Assembly: GCA_016716135.1 (NCBI GenBank)
Contig: JADJWX010000015.1
Coordinates: forward strand, 98,135 to 162,134
DNA: 64,000 bases
Source of the DNA: Lewinellaceae bacterium
Lineage (GTDB): Bacteria; Bacteroidota; Bacteroidia; Chitinophagales; Saprospiraceae
Direction: 5' to 3'
In this document: piece after piece, positions 24,643 through 31,860 of the stretch
Position numbering within the stretch: position 1 is the first letter of the stretch
Layout: the number at the start of each line of letters is the position of its first letter
Position numbers and translations under genes: made by a program
Notes under the pieces: model-generated
Told to the model about the DNA's origin: nothing
The model's database searches: none
The model's input: only the letters and a program-made list of their open reading frames with translations

Positions 24643-26052
24643 ATGCTCAACACGTACCCTCTACGTGCTCTGATCTGGGTTTTAGCGCTGCTGCCCAGTC
24701 TACTTTCGGCCCAACTAACCGTCATGGTTACGTCGGTGCCGGCAAATACTCCGGCAAGCGCAAAAATTTATGTCACCGGCACGTTTAACAACTGGAATCC
24801 CGGGGATGCAAATTCGATTTTGACGCCTATGCCCAACGGGCGGTATACCATTACTCTGAATCCGGCAATTGGACCCGTACGGTTTAAATTTACCCGGGGC
24901 AATTGGAATAGTGTTGAAGGAAATTCCAACGGCGATTTCATTCAGGACCACGTAGTTACGTATACCGGGCTCCCCCAAACTGTGGAACTGCCCATCCTTT
25001 CCTGGGAGGATTTGGCACATGCCATACCAAACCGGGGCGTTACGATTCTGGACAACAATTTCTATATCCCGCAGCTGAATCGTACCCGGCGCGTCTGGAT
25101 ATACCTGCCTCCCGATTATGAAACCACAACTAAAAAATATCCGGTGCTGTACATGCACGACGGACAAAACCTGTTCAACACACTAACCAGCTTTTCCGGT
25201 GAATGGGAAGTTGATGAATCGCTGGATGAAATGTGCACGCAAGGTGATTACGGCTGTATCGTCGTCGGCGTGGACAATGGCGGGGTTAATCGCCTGAACG
25301 AATATTCCCCTTGGATTAACCAACTATATGGCGGTGGCCAAGGCGATGAATACATCAGTTTTATGGTCAACACCCTAAAGCCGTATATCGATTCCAAGTT
25401 CCGTACACTGCCCGACCGGGAACATACCGGCATTATGGGGAGCAGCATGGGTGGCCTTGTTACCATGTATGCCATCATGGAATACCAGCATATTTATTCC
25501 AAAGCAGGCGTTTTTTCCCCTGCCTTCTGGTTTGCCGGCGACAATGTTACCAGTCAGGTATTAGGCATGGGCAAGCGCAACAACCTGAAAGTTTACTTTT
25601 TGGCCGGCGGCCAGGAACCCGCCTACGTCGCACAGGATATGCAGGAGGTTGCCGATGCTATGCTTGATGTCGGCTTTGAACAGGACGAACTTTTTTTTAA
25701 CGTGCCTGTAGACGGCCAGCACTCTGAATGGTTTTGGCGTCGCGAATTTCCGGATGCCTATAAATGGTTGTTCGCCGGATCGGTAACCGCAGCCGGTGAA
25801 CCGGCCACCGACACCGAGCCTGCACTCGAAATTTATCCAAACCCGGCAACCGAGTGGATCCGCGTAGCCGGATTTGAGGATGCCGACAACCTTTTTGTAC
25901 AAATTCTTGGAGCCGACGGCTCCCTGCAACGGGATATGCAGATCCGCCCCGGTGAATCGATCCAGACAAGCGATTTGCCCGCAGGGTTTTATGCCGTTCG
26001 GGTGCGTGCCGACAATTCGGCATGGTCCACAGCGAAGGTAATTCTCCGATAA
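24643..26052 (+). CDS. T9SS-secreted esterase with N-terminal glycogen-binding-like domain
   Basis: 469 residues. A signal peptide (residues 1-23) is followed by a CBM48/AMPK-type module at about 25-115 (IYVTGTFNNWNPGD, GRYTITLNP, RFKFTRGNW). The catalytic part is an esterase-D-like alpha/beta hydrolase: VWIYLPPDYE, YPVLYMHDGQN, the nucleophile elbow GSSMGG (S268) and GQHSEWFW with the probable catalytic His. The last 80 residues are a T9SS domain (EIYPNPATEWIRVAG ... GFYAVRVRADN). It probably deacylates a polysaccharide or a siderophore-like ester outside the cell. The CBM favours an alpha-glucan or another carbohydrate, but the substrate is unknown. Confidence 0.9.
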   Translation: MLNTYPLRALIWVLALLPSLLSAQLTVMVTSVPANTPASAKIYVTGTFNNWNPGDANSILTPMPNGRYTITLNPAIGPVRFKFTRGNWNSVEGNSNGDFIQDHVVTYTGLPQTVELPILSWEDLAHAIPNRGVTILDNNFYIPQLNRTRRVWIYLPPDYETTTKKYPVLYMHDGQNLFNTLTSFSGEWEVDESLDEMCTQGDYGCIVVGVDNGGVNRLNEYSPWINQLYGGGQGDEYISFMVNTLKPYIDSKFRTLPDREHTGIMGSSMGGLVTMYAIMEYQHIYSKAGVFSPAFWFAGDNVTSQVLGMGKRNNLKVYFLAGGQEPAYVAQDMQEVADAMLDVGFEQDELFFNVPVDGQHSEWFWRREFPDAYKWLFAGSVTAAGEPATDTEPALEIYPNPATEWIRVAGFEDADNLFVQILGADGSLQRDMQIRPGESIQTSDLPAGFYAVRVRADNSAWSTAKVILR

Positions 26053-26062
26053 AAAAACTTTA

Positions 26063-26113
26063 ATTACAAAAAAGCCGTTCCTGGGGCAAGACCAGGAACG
26101 GCTTTTTTGTAAT
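26063..26113. terminator. Bidirectional intrinsic terminator
   Basis: Perfect 22-bp arms flank the loop GGCAAGA and include AAAAAA on the 5' side and TTTTTT on the 3' side. It ends transcripts of the esterase and of the converging TonB-domain gene. Confidence 0.92.
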
Positions 26114-26135
26114 CCAATTTTGTGCATAAGACCTC

Positions 26136-26552
26136 TCACGGCTTCTTCCCGTCCAGCACAAATTTGATAGGCAGAGTAACTTCTGCAGCGACAACCTTGC
26201 CATCATTTTCGGCCGGAGTCCAATTGGGCATGCCTTTGACCACCCGAACTGATTCACGCACAAAATCCTCCCGCGGGTTCTGGCTGCCTTCCGTAATCGT
26301 TTTTATACCGGAAATACTGCCGTCTTTACCAACCATAAAACGCACCAATACCATGCCGGTAGCATGCTCCTTTTCAGCCGCTTCCGGGTACTTGATGTTT
26401 TTAACCATGTAGTCGATCAGGGCAGGCATGCCCCCCGGATACCCGGGTTGTTTTTCGAGTTTGGTGGTCGTTTTTTGCGCGCTGGCGGGCAGCGCCAACA
26501 ACAGGACAAAGGCCGCGCTTAACAGCCAGGTTGTGATGTACTTTGTTTGCAT
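26136..26552 (-). CDS. Secreted TonB C-terminal-domain protein
   Basis: 138 residues. A signal peptide (residues 1-25, ending PASA-Q) leads into a TonB C-terminal fold: YPGGMPALIDYMVKNIKYPE, GMVLVRFMVGKDGSISGIK, ESVRVVKGMPNWTPAENDG and VTLPIKFVLDG. There is no transmembrane anchor after cleavage and no Pro-rich spacer, so it cannot act as a normal energy transducer. The domain is about half identical by eye to the C-terminus of the adjacent M56 protein. This suggests local duplication. Confidence 0.88.
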   Translation of the reverse strand: MQTKYITTWLLSAAFVLLLALPASAQKTTTKLEKQPGYPGGMPALIDYMVKNIKYPEAAEKEHATGMVLVRFMVGKDGSISGIKTITEGSQNPREDFVRESVRVVKGMPNWTPAENDGKVVAAEVTLPIKFVLDGKKP

Positions 26553-26663
26553 AGCTTAAGCAATTAGATGTGAAAGATAAATTTTGAGTACACACACACT
26601 TCCCTGTTTTTACCGGAAACCTTCCCTGTAAAAAAGGACTGCAATGCTGAACTCCAACTAAAA

Positions 26664-27863
26664 TCAATTCAGTTTAAACCGGATAGGTAATTGCATTTTA
26701 CCCGGAACGGGTTTCCCTTCCTTGCGAGCCGGTTGCCAGTTCGGCATTTGGCGCGCCACACGGATCGCTTCAACTGCCATATCTTCCCGCGGAACGGGCG
26801 GGACGACCTCCACATGCGATACAGCGCCGGTTTTATCCAGTTCTATTTTTAATGTAACCCGGCCTTCGGCATTTTCACGTTTGGCTGCTTCCGGGTATTT
26901 GATCGCCGCCGTGAGGTAGTTTACCAATGCCGGCATGCCGCCCGGAAATTGTGGAGCGGTGTCGGCTGGCTCCTGCCCCCGGGCTTGCATTGTAGCCAAA
27001 GCACCCGCCGAAAACTGTTGTTGGCTTATCCCCCAGAAAACCAACCCGATCGGAAGCACCAAACCAAATTTCCAACTTCGCACAAGCGGGGAGTGTTTCC
27101 GGTTCAACATCAGCAGCCGTTGTTTCAGGGGCGATTGGAAAAAATGATTTGCGAAGCGCATTGCCAACTGTGGTTGCGTTTGCCGAAGCAACAGCAAACT
27201 GTACTGCCTCCGGGTGGTTTGAACAGATGCTGCTGCATCAGCCTGATATTCGTGCACCGCACGTAGCGAACGACGGTACCAATGGGCCAGCGGGTGAAAC
27301 CAAAATCCAATGCAAAGTATTTCCAACAACAGGACATCCACACTATGCCAGGCCCGGACGTGCGCCAGTTCATGCATTAACATATTTCTGTCTTCACCCT
27401 GCTCATCAAATCCCGTTGGCACAAAAATCCAATGGAAAAACGAAAACGGTACCACAGCTCCCGGCGCCCGGAGCAACACACAACCGGCGGATAATTGCCG
27501 GGCCGGCGATTGACGGATCAGCCTGCGAATCCGGAATATCCCCCACAGCATCCGCAGGGCAGCAAGTGCGCTACCTAAGCCATAAATCCAGACGAGGTAC
27601 GGCAAACCGCTCCAATTACTGGTACTTTGCTCAATCTGATGCAGCACGACCGTAAACTCCGGGAGGTATACCGGCAAAGTATCGGGGTGCATGCCAAATG
27701 CTGGCGCCAACCTGTACGTCAGTGGCAAAAAAAGCCCTCCGACCAGTGCACCCAGGAGATAAAACCGGTTGGCCCGAAAAAACGTCTCCCGGCGCAACAA
27801 CAGGTTGTAGAGCAAGGCAAATACCCCCCAGAAAAGACTGACTTGTAGCAGGTATGTAAACAT
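26664..27863 (-). CDS. BlaR1-like M56 metallopeptidase with C-terminal TonB domain
   Basis: 399 residues. Transmembrane segments near 3-22, 34-50, 88-108 and 170-185 surround an M56 zinc peptidase core with HELAH at 164-168 and EYQADAAA further on. A transmembrane helix near 268-285 is followed by a periplasmic TonB-type domain (residues 310-399, FPGGMPALVNYLTAAIKYPE, MPNWQPARKEGK). In the BlaR1/MecR1 model, such proteins sense an envelope signal and cleave the partner repressor. Here the sensor is a TonB-like domain, a common Bacteroidota arrangement, instead of a penicillin-binding domain. The gene follows blaI by a few bases and is probably co-transcribed with it. Confidence 0.9.
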   Translation of the reverse strand: MFTYLLQVSLFWGVFALLYNLLLRRETFFRANRFYLLGALVGGLFLPLTYRLAPAFGMHPDTLPVYLPEFTVVLHQIEQSTSNWSGLPYLVWIYGLGSALAALRMLWGIFRIRRLIRQSPARQLSAGCVLLRAPGAVVPFSFFHWIFVPTGFDEQGEDRNMLMHELAHVRAWHSVDVLLLEILCIGFWFHPLAHWYRRSLRAVHEYQADAAASVQTTRRQYSLLLLRQTQPQLAMRFANHFFQSPLKQRLLMLNRKHSPLVRSWKFGLVLPIGLVFWGISQQQFSAGALATMQARGQEPADTAPQFPGGMPALVNYLTAAIKYPEAAKRENAEGRVTLKIELDKTGAVSHVEVVPPVPREDMAVEAIRVARQMPNWQPARKEGKPVPGKMQLPIRFKLN

Positions 27864-28224
27864 GGTCAGCTGTTTTCGTCCATTTTTTCATGATTTCCGC
27901 CACGTCACGTTCGCTCAGTTTTTTGTCTTCCACCAAATGCGACACCAGACGCGACACCGAACCGTCAAAATAATTGCGCAGCACCTCCCCCAACGAGCGG
28001 CTGCCATAGTCCTCCTTGGCAACCACAGGAAAATACTCGTGGGTTTTTCCATACGCTTTGTGAGCCACATAGCCTTTCCGTTCCAGGATACGCACGACGC
28101 TCGACACCGTGCTGTGCGGCGGCTTGGGTTCTTCCATCTTTTCCAGCAAATCACTCACCGTGCCCCGGCCCAACTCCCACAACAATTGCATGACATCTTC
28201 TTCAGCCTTAGTCAGTTTTTGCAT
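27631..28224 (-). CDS. BlaI/MecI-type repressor, apparent 3' frameshift
   Basis: A winged-helix repressor. MQKLTKAEEDVMQLLWELG, PPHSTVSSVVRILERKGYV and YFPVVAKEDY are typical, and a dimerisation helix follows. As written, the frame runs on for about 80 codons inside the M56 gene, far beyond the usual 120 residues. At a run of six A (27883-27888) a -1 shift, or one extra A, would give the ending MKKMDENS and a TGA at 27866-27868. This stop lies just before the M56 ATG (TGACCATG), the normal architecture. The natural protein is therefore probably 119 residues, from 28224 to 27866. The start ATG precedes the conserved domain directly. An autoregulatory operator candidate lies upstream. Confidence 0.85.
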   Translation of the reverse strand: MQKLTKAEEDVMQLLWELGRGTVSDLLEKMEEPKPPHSTVSSVVRILERKGYVAHKAYGKTHEYFPVVAKEDYGSRSLGEVLRNYFDGSVSRLVSHLVEDKKLSERDVAEIMKKWTKTADHVYIPATSQSFLGGICLALQPVVAPGDVFSGQPVLSPGCTGRRAFFATDVQVGASIWHAPRYFAGIPPGVYGRAASD

Positions 28225-28253
28225 AATTCGGGTTCTTGTTAAAAAGCATGCAG

Positions 28254-28261
28254 CAAAGATG
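28254..28261 (-). promoter_or_regulatory. -7-like element for blaI
   Basis: On the minus strand CATCTTTG matches TAnnTTTG at seven of eight positions, 29 bases before the blaI ATG. The operator candidate lies 30-64 bases further upstream. Confidence 0.4.
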
Positions 28262-28291
28262 CAACGCATTTTTTAGCGAAACAACTATTTG

Positions 28292-28318
28292 ATACGTTTT
28301 TTAACGTATAAATACGTT
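28292..28318. promoter_or_regulatory. Candidate BlaI operator with three alternating half-sites
   Basis: ATACGTT-TTTT-AACGTAT-AA-ATACGTT: three 7-base half-sites form two overlapping perfect palindromes. They lie 68-94 bases upstream of the blaI start. BlaI dimers bind short inverted repeats in their own promoters, so this is a natural candidate. The half-site differs from the classical TACA/TGTA core, which is an uncertainty. Confidence 0.55.
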
Positions 28319-28348
28319 ACAAGAAACATAAAATTGAAAATCAATAAC

Positions 28349-29239
28349 TTATGGCTCACTTAGCCATGCCATAATTTGTAAAAGGAGCTGTGGGTTTTGC
28401 CGGGCTTCGGGTTGGTTCATGCCCACAGGCATTTGATTCGCACCGGCCAGCTGAGCCGAAAACATGGCCGCTTCCCCCGAAATCACAACTTTCCCTTTTC
28501 CGTACGGCAAATAGCCCAACTGATGCCAGCCCAGGCTTTCCCGGTAGGGCGTCGTTTCATCAAATTGCCAGGCCACCGCAGGCATCAAGAGCGTGTAATT
28601 TTTCAATGTAAGCACTGCTTTCCCTTTTTCCGGGAGTTGAAAAGCACTTCCGGTAAACGTCACGACCGTATCAATGCCGACAGTAAGCGGGCTGTCGAGC
28701 AAGGTTTTTTCTGCCCGGAAAAACTTTTCCGGAAAACGCCGCCGGTTGTCCATGGCAAAGCAATTGAGCATACGAATTCCAAACGCAGCGGCCAAATCAG
28801 CAGCCGAACCGGCAAAGGGCATGTGGTCGGCAATCAGGAACAACCGGCCACCCTGTTGAACCCAATTTTGTACCGCCGTAATTTCAGCAGGGCTGAATGC
28901 CGAGTGGTTGGGCAAAACCCAGCGGGTGTTGCTGACGCTGTCGAGCGCATTGGCGATAACAAGAATATCGCAATTTGCCAGACTGGCCGGGGTGAATTCC
29001 TGCTGATTTGGCGCAATCCGATAACCATCGGCCTGCACGACCTTTCCGAAGGAGGCATAACGCCCGCCCAGGGTGTGAAAGTTGAAATGCGCCTCATCCA
29101 GCCACACCATCGGTCCCTTGCCATGGGCGTAGCGCGGCGCCACATTTTGATAGGTAAATGCCGTGTCGGGCAATTGCTGGGTCAATGCCGTTCCTGTGGT
29201 GAGCAGCAACAGCGCGGTAAAAAATTGTTTTGTTTTCAT
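28349..29239 (-). CDS. DUF4350-type secreted protein
   Basis: 296 residues. Signal peptide at about 1-20. GPMVWLDEAHFNFHTLGGRY, a Rossmann-like strand CDILVIANALD, QNWVQQGGRLFLIADHMPF and a late GKVVISGEAAMFSAQLAG give the amidotransferase-like fold of DUF4350. No catalytic triad is obvious. Members are thought to bind ligands in the periplasm or at the membrane. Five bases separate it from the OmpA-like gene upstream, so the two are probably one operon. Confidence 0.8.
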   Translation of the reverse strand: MKTKQFFTALLLLTTGTALTQQLPDTAFTYQNVAPRYAHGKGPMVWLDEAHFNFHTLGGRYASFGKVVQADGYRIAPNQQEFTPASLANCDILVIANALDSVSNTRWVLPNHSAFSPAEITAVQNWVQQGGRLFLIADHMPFAGSAADLAAAFGIRMLNCFAMDNRRRFPEKFFRAEKTLLDSPLTVGIDTVVTFTGSAFQLPEKGKAVLTLKNYTLLMPAVAWQFDETTPYRESLGWHQLGYLPYGKGKVVISGEAAMFSAQLAGANQMPVGMNQPEARQNPQLLLQIMAWLSEP

Positions 29240-29244
29240 AACTG

Positions 29245-30393
29245 TTATCGTTTTAGTACAATAATTTCTACCCGCCGGTTCTGAAACCGGCCTTCTTCGG
29301 TTGCATTGGAGGCTATCGGTTTGGATTCACCCTCGCCATAGTAGCGGAGGCGGCCGGCTGAAATCCCGTTTCCCATTAAAAACTGCACGACGGACTTTGC
29401 GCGTTTGCGCGACAGGTATTTGTTGTAATTATCCTTACCAATATTGTCAGTATGGCCCACAATCTGAATGTGCATGCCGGGATTTTCGCGAAGGATCAGC
29501 AGTAGTTTGTTGAGTTCGACGTAGGAACGGGGCATGAGTTCGTACTTGTCGAATTCAAAATAAATATGTTTCAACTGGATGGCTTTGCCCTCCTCCAGTG
29601 GTTGGCGGGTGAGGTCGTCGGGCTTTACCGGAACACGGATAAACGGCGGTACTTTTTTGACCAGCACATCGTCGATGTAGTAGTACGCATAGTTGAAACA
29701 ATCATCTCGGTAAGCTGCCGTTTCGGTGTCTTCATCGGTGAAAAAATTGCCGATCGTGAGGTATTCCGACTCGTCGGTCGCTTCAAAATAGCCGCTTAGT
29801 TTTACCCATTTCCCGCCGGGCGCTTCCACTTTTTTTGATGTAAAAAACTGGGGTTTGTATAACAGCATTTCATCGGATTGCCGTTGAATACGTTTTTCCG
29901 AAAAAAAAGTGCCCAGGTTGTTGATTTGCAACGAGCGTTTCAGGTGGCTTGCCCAAAACTCAACCAAATACCGTTGGCCGGGCACAAGCGGTTCAGCCAG
30001 CTGAATTTCCACGTATTCGCGGCAATGCGGTTTACCATTGGTGCAACCGTAGAGCGTCAGGCCGGCCAGGCAGTTGCCACTGTGGGGTTTCTGCTCGCCA
30101 AATCCTTTGTCGGACCAATCGCTGGGCACTTTTACCCCCGGCCCGTAAATATCGGGGCTCGCCGTGCTGGCGCTAAACCAGTATTTGACCACCTGACCAA
30201 AAAAAGCGCCCTTGTACGACCAGCCGACCGGCGGACTTACAAACCGTTCAAAGCCCGGGTTCGGGACAATGTTATCCCCATCCTTCAGCATTTGGGCATG
30301 CAACGAACCGGCCGGGGATGCCGCAAATGCAAGGCCAAGCAGGCAAACGAAATGAGGAAAGGACCGGAGCAGCAAAGGCATAATGTGGAGCAT
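29245..30393 (-). CDS. OmpA-family outer-membrane protein with galactose-binding-like N-terminal domain
   Basis: 382 residues. A signal peptide is followed by a jelly-roll region of about 230 residues (NIVPNPGFERF, VPGQRYLVEFWASH, KWVKLSGYFEATDESEYLTIGNF). The C-terminal OmpA peptidoglycan-binding domain shows IYFEFDKYELMPRSYVELNKL, IVGHTDNIGKDNYN and LSRKRAKSVVQFL, ending NRRVEIIVLKR. It probably ties the outer membrane to the cell wall. A second ATG four codons in is an equally good start. Confidence 0.9.
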   Translation of the reverse strand: MLHIMPLLLRSFPHFVCLLGLAFAASPAGSLHAQMLKDGDNIVPNPGFERFVSPPVGWSYKGAFFGQVVKYWFSASTASPDIYGPGVKVPSDWSDKGFGEQKPHSGNCLAGLTLYGCTNGKPHCREYVEIQLAEPLVPGQRYLVEFWASHLKRSLQINNLGTFFSEKRIQRQSDEMLLYKPQFFTSKKVEAPGGKWVKLSGYFEATDESEYLTIGNFFTDEDTETAAYRDDCFNYAYYYIDDVLVKKVPPFIRVPVKPDDLTRQPLEEGKAIQLKHIYFEFDKYELMPRSYVELNKLLLILRENPGMHIQIVGHTDNIGKDNYNKYLSRKRAKSVVQFLMGNGISAGRLRYYGEGESKPIASNATEEGRFQNRRVEIIVLKR

Positions 30394-30488
30394 TTGATTT
30401 TATTTTTCAAAAGTATCGGGTTCAGGCCAAATATAATTTCATTTCCCGGCGATTAATTCCCCCATTTAAAAAACAGGATTTGGCGCAC

Positions 30489-30496
30489 TATCTTTG
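30489..30496 (+). promoter_or_regulatory. -7 element for ugd, with -33 candidate
   Basis: TATCTTTG matches TAnnTTTG exactly and lies 33 bases before the ATG. TTTA at 30465-30468, with a 20-base spacer, fits the -33 position. Confidence 0.6.
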
Positions 30497-30529
30497 CGCG
30501 CCAATTTTAAACAGAAAATTCTGGAATAC

Positions 30530-31840
30530 ATGAAAATTGCCGTCGTCGGAACCGGTTACGTAGGCTTGGTTACCGGTACCTGTTTTGCCGAAACCGGGAA
30601 CACCGTCATATGTGTCGATAATAACGCCCAAAAAGTAGAACGCCTGAAAAACGGCGAGATTCCGATTTACGAACCGGGCCTCGATGTCCTGTTTGACCGG
30701 AACACCAAAGAGGGGCGGCTGCACTTCACCACCGAACTGCGGCAGGCAGTCGATCAAAGCCAGATCATTTTTTTGGCACTCCCCACCCCGCCCGGCGGCG
30801 ACGGGAGCGCCGACCTCTCGTTTATCATGGGCGTAGCGGCGCAATTGGCCGATATGATCACCGAGTACAAGGTTATTGTAGACAAAAGCACAGTGCCGGT
30901 CGGCACCGCGGAGCGCGTTGCGGCAATTTTAGCGGAGAAACTGCCGCAAGACATGTTCGATGTGGTGTCGAACCCCGAATTTTTGCGCGAAGGTGTAGCC
31001 GTGGAAGATTTTCTCAAACCCGACCGGGTGGTAGTAGGCACCCAAAGCGAGCGCGCCCAAAAAGTCATGAAACAACTCTACGAGCCTTTTGTCCGCCAGG
31101 GCAATCCAATCTATTTTATGGACGAACGCTCGGCTGAAATGACAAAATATGCCGCCAACTCATACCTGGCGGCGCGCATCTCGTTTATGAACGAAATCGC
31201 CAACCTCTGTGAAAAAGTGGGCGCCAACGTCGATCAGGTGCGCATCGGCATGGGCAGCGACAGCCGTATCGGCAAGCGGTTCCTGTTCCCAGGTATCGGC
31301 TACGGCGGGTCCTGTTTCCCCAAAGACGTTCAGGCACTGGCCAAAACTGCCGGCGACTACGACTACGATTTCAAAATACTCAAATCGGTTATGGCAGTCA
31401 ATACGCTTCAAAAACACGTGCTGACGCAAAAAATGCAGGCGTATTTCAACGACGACCTGAATGGCCGGACCATCGCTGTTTGGGGACTTGCCTTCAAACC
31501 AAATACCGACGATATCCGGGAAGCCCCGGCGCTGGTTATCATCGATGAATTGCTGGCGGCAGGCGCCAGGGTACAGGCTTTCGATCCCGAGGCGATCCCG
31601 AACACCCGGGCTATTTACGGCGACCGGGTACAATTTGTAAACAACATGTACGACGCGCTGGCCGGCGCCGATTGTCTGGCCATTATGACCGAATGGAGCG
31701 AGTTTCGCAACCCGGAGTTCCAGCGCATGCGCGACCTGCTGAAAGCCCCGGTTATCTTCGACGGCCGCAATCTGTACGATCTGGAACTGATCGCCTCAAA
31801 AGGTTTCTATTACGAAAGCATCGGCCGGCCTACCGTATAA
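30530..31840 (+). CDS. ugd: UDP-glucose 6-dehydrogenase
   Basis: 436 residues. It oxidises UDP-glucose to UDP-glucuronate with two NAD+ in the cytoplasm, feeding surface polysaccharide synthesis. Seen are the NAD-binding VVGTGYVGLVTG (residues 5-16), KSTVPVGT, NPEFLREG, the YAANSYLAARISFMNEIAN helix, the catalytic cysteine in YGGSCFPKD (C262) and the C-terminal GLAFKPNTDDIREAP. Length is normal. It converges on the glycogen phosphorylase gene with 20 bases between. Confidence 0.96.
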   Translation: MKIAVVGTGYVGLVTGTCFAETGNTVICVDNNAQKVERLKNGEIPIYEPGLDVLFDRNTKEGRLHFTTELRQAVDQSQIIFLALPTPPGGDGSADLSFIMGVAAQLADMITEYKVIVDKSTVPVGTAERVAAILAEKLPQDMFDVVSNPEFLREGVAVEDFLKPDRVVVGTQSERAQKVMKQLYEPFVRQGNPIYFMDERSAEMTKYAANSYLAARISFMNEIANLCEKVGANVDQVRIGMGSDSRIGKRFLFPGIGYGGSCFPKDVQALAKTAGDYDYDFKILKSVMAVNTLQKHVLTQKMQAYFNDDLNGRTIAVWGLAFKPNTDDIREAPALVIIDELLAAGARVQAFDPEAIPNTRAIYGDRVQFVNNMYDALAGADCLAIMTEWSEFRNPEFQRMRDLLKAPVIFDGRNLYDLELIASKGFYYESIGRPTV

Positions 31841-31860
31841 CGGCTCCGAAGCCAACCGAC

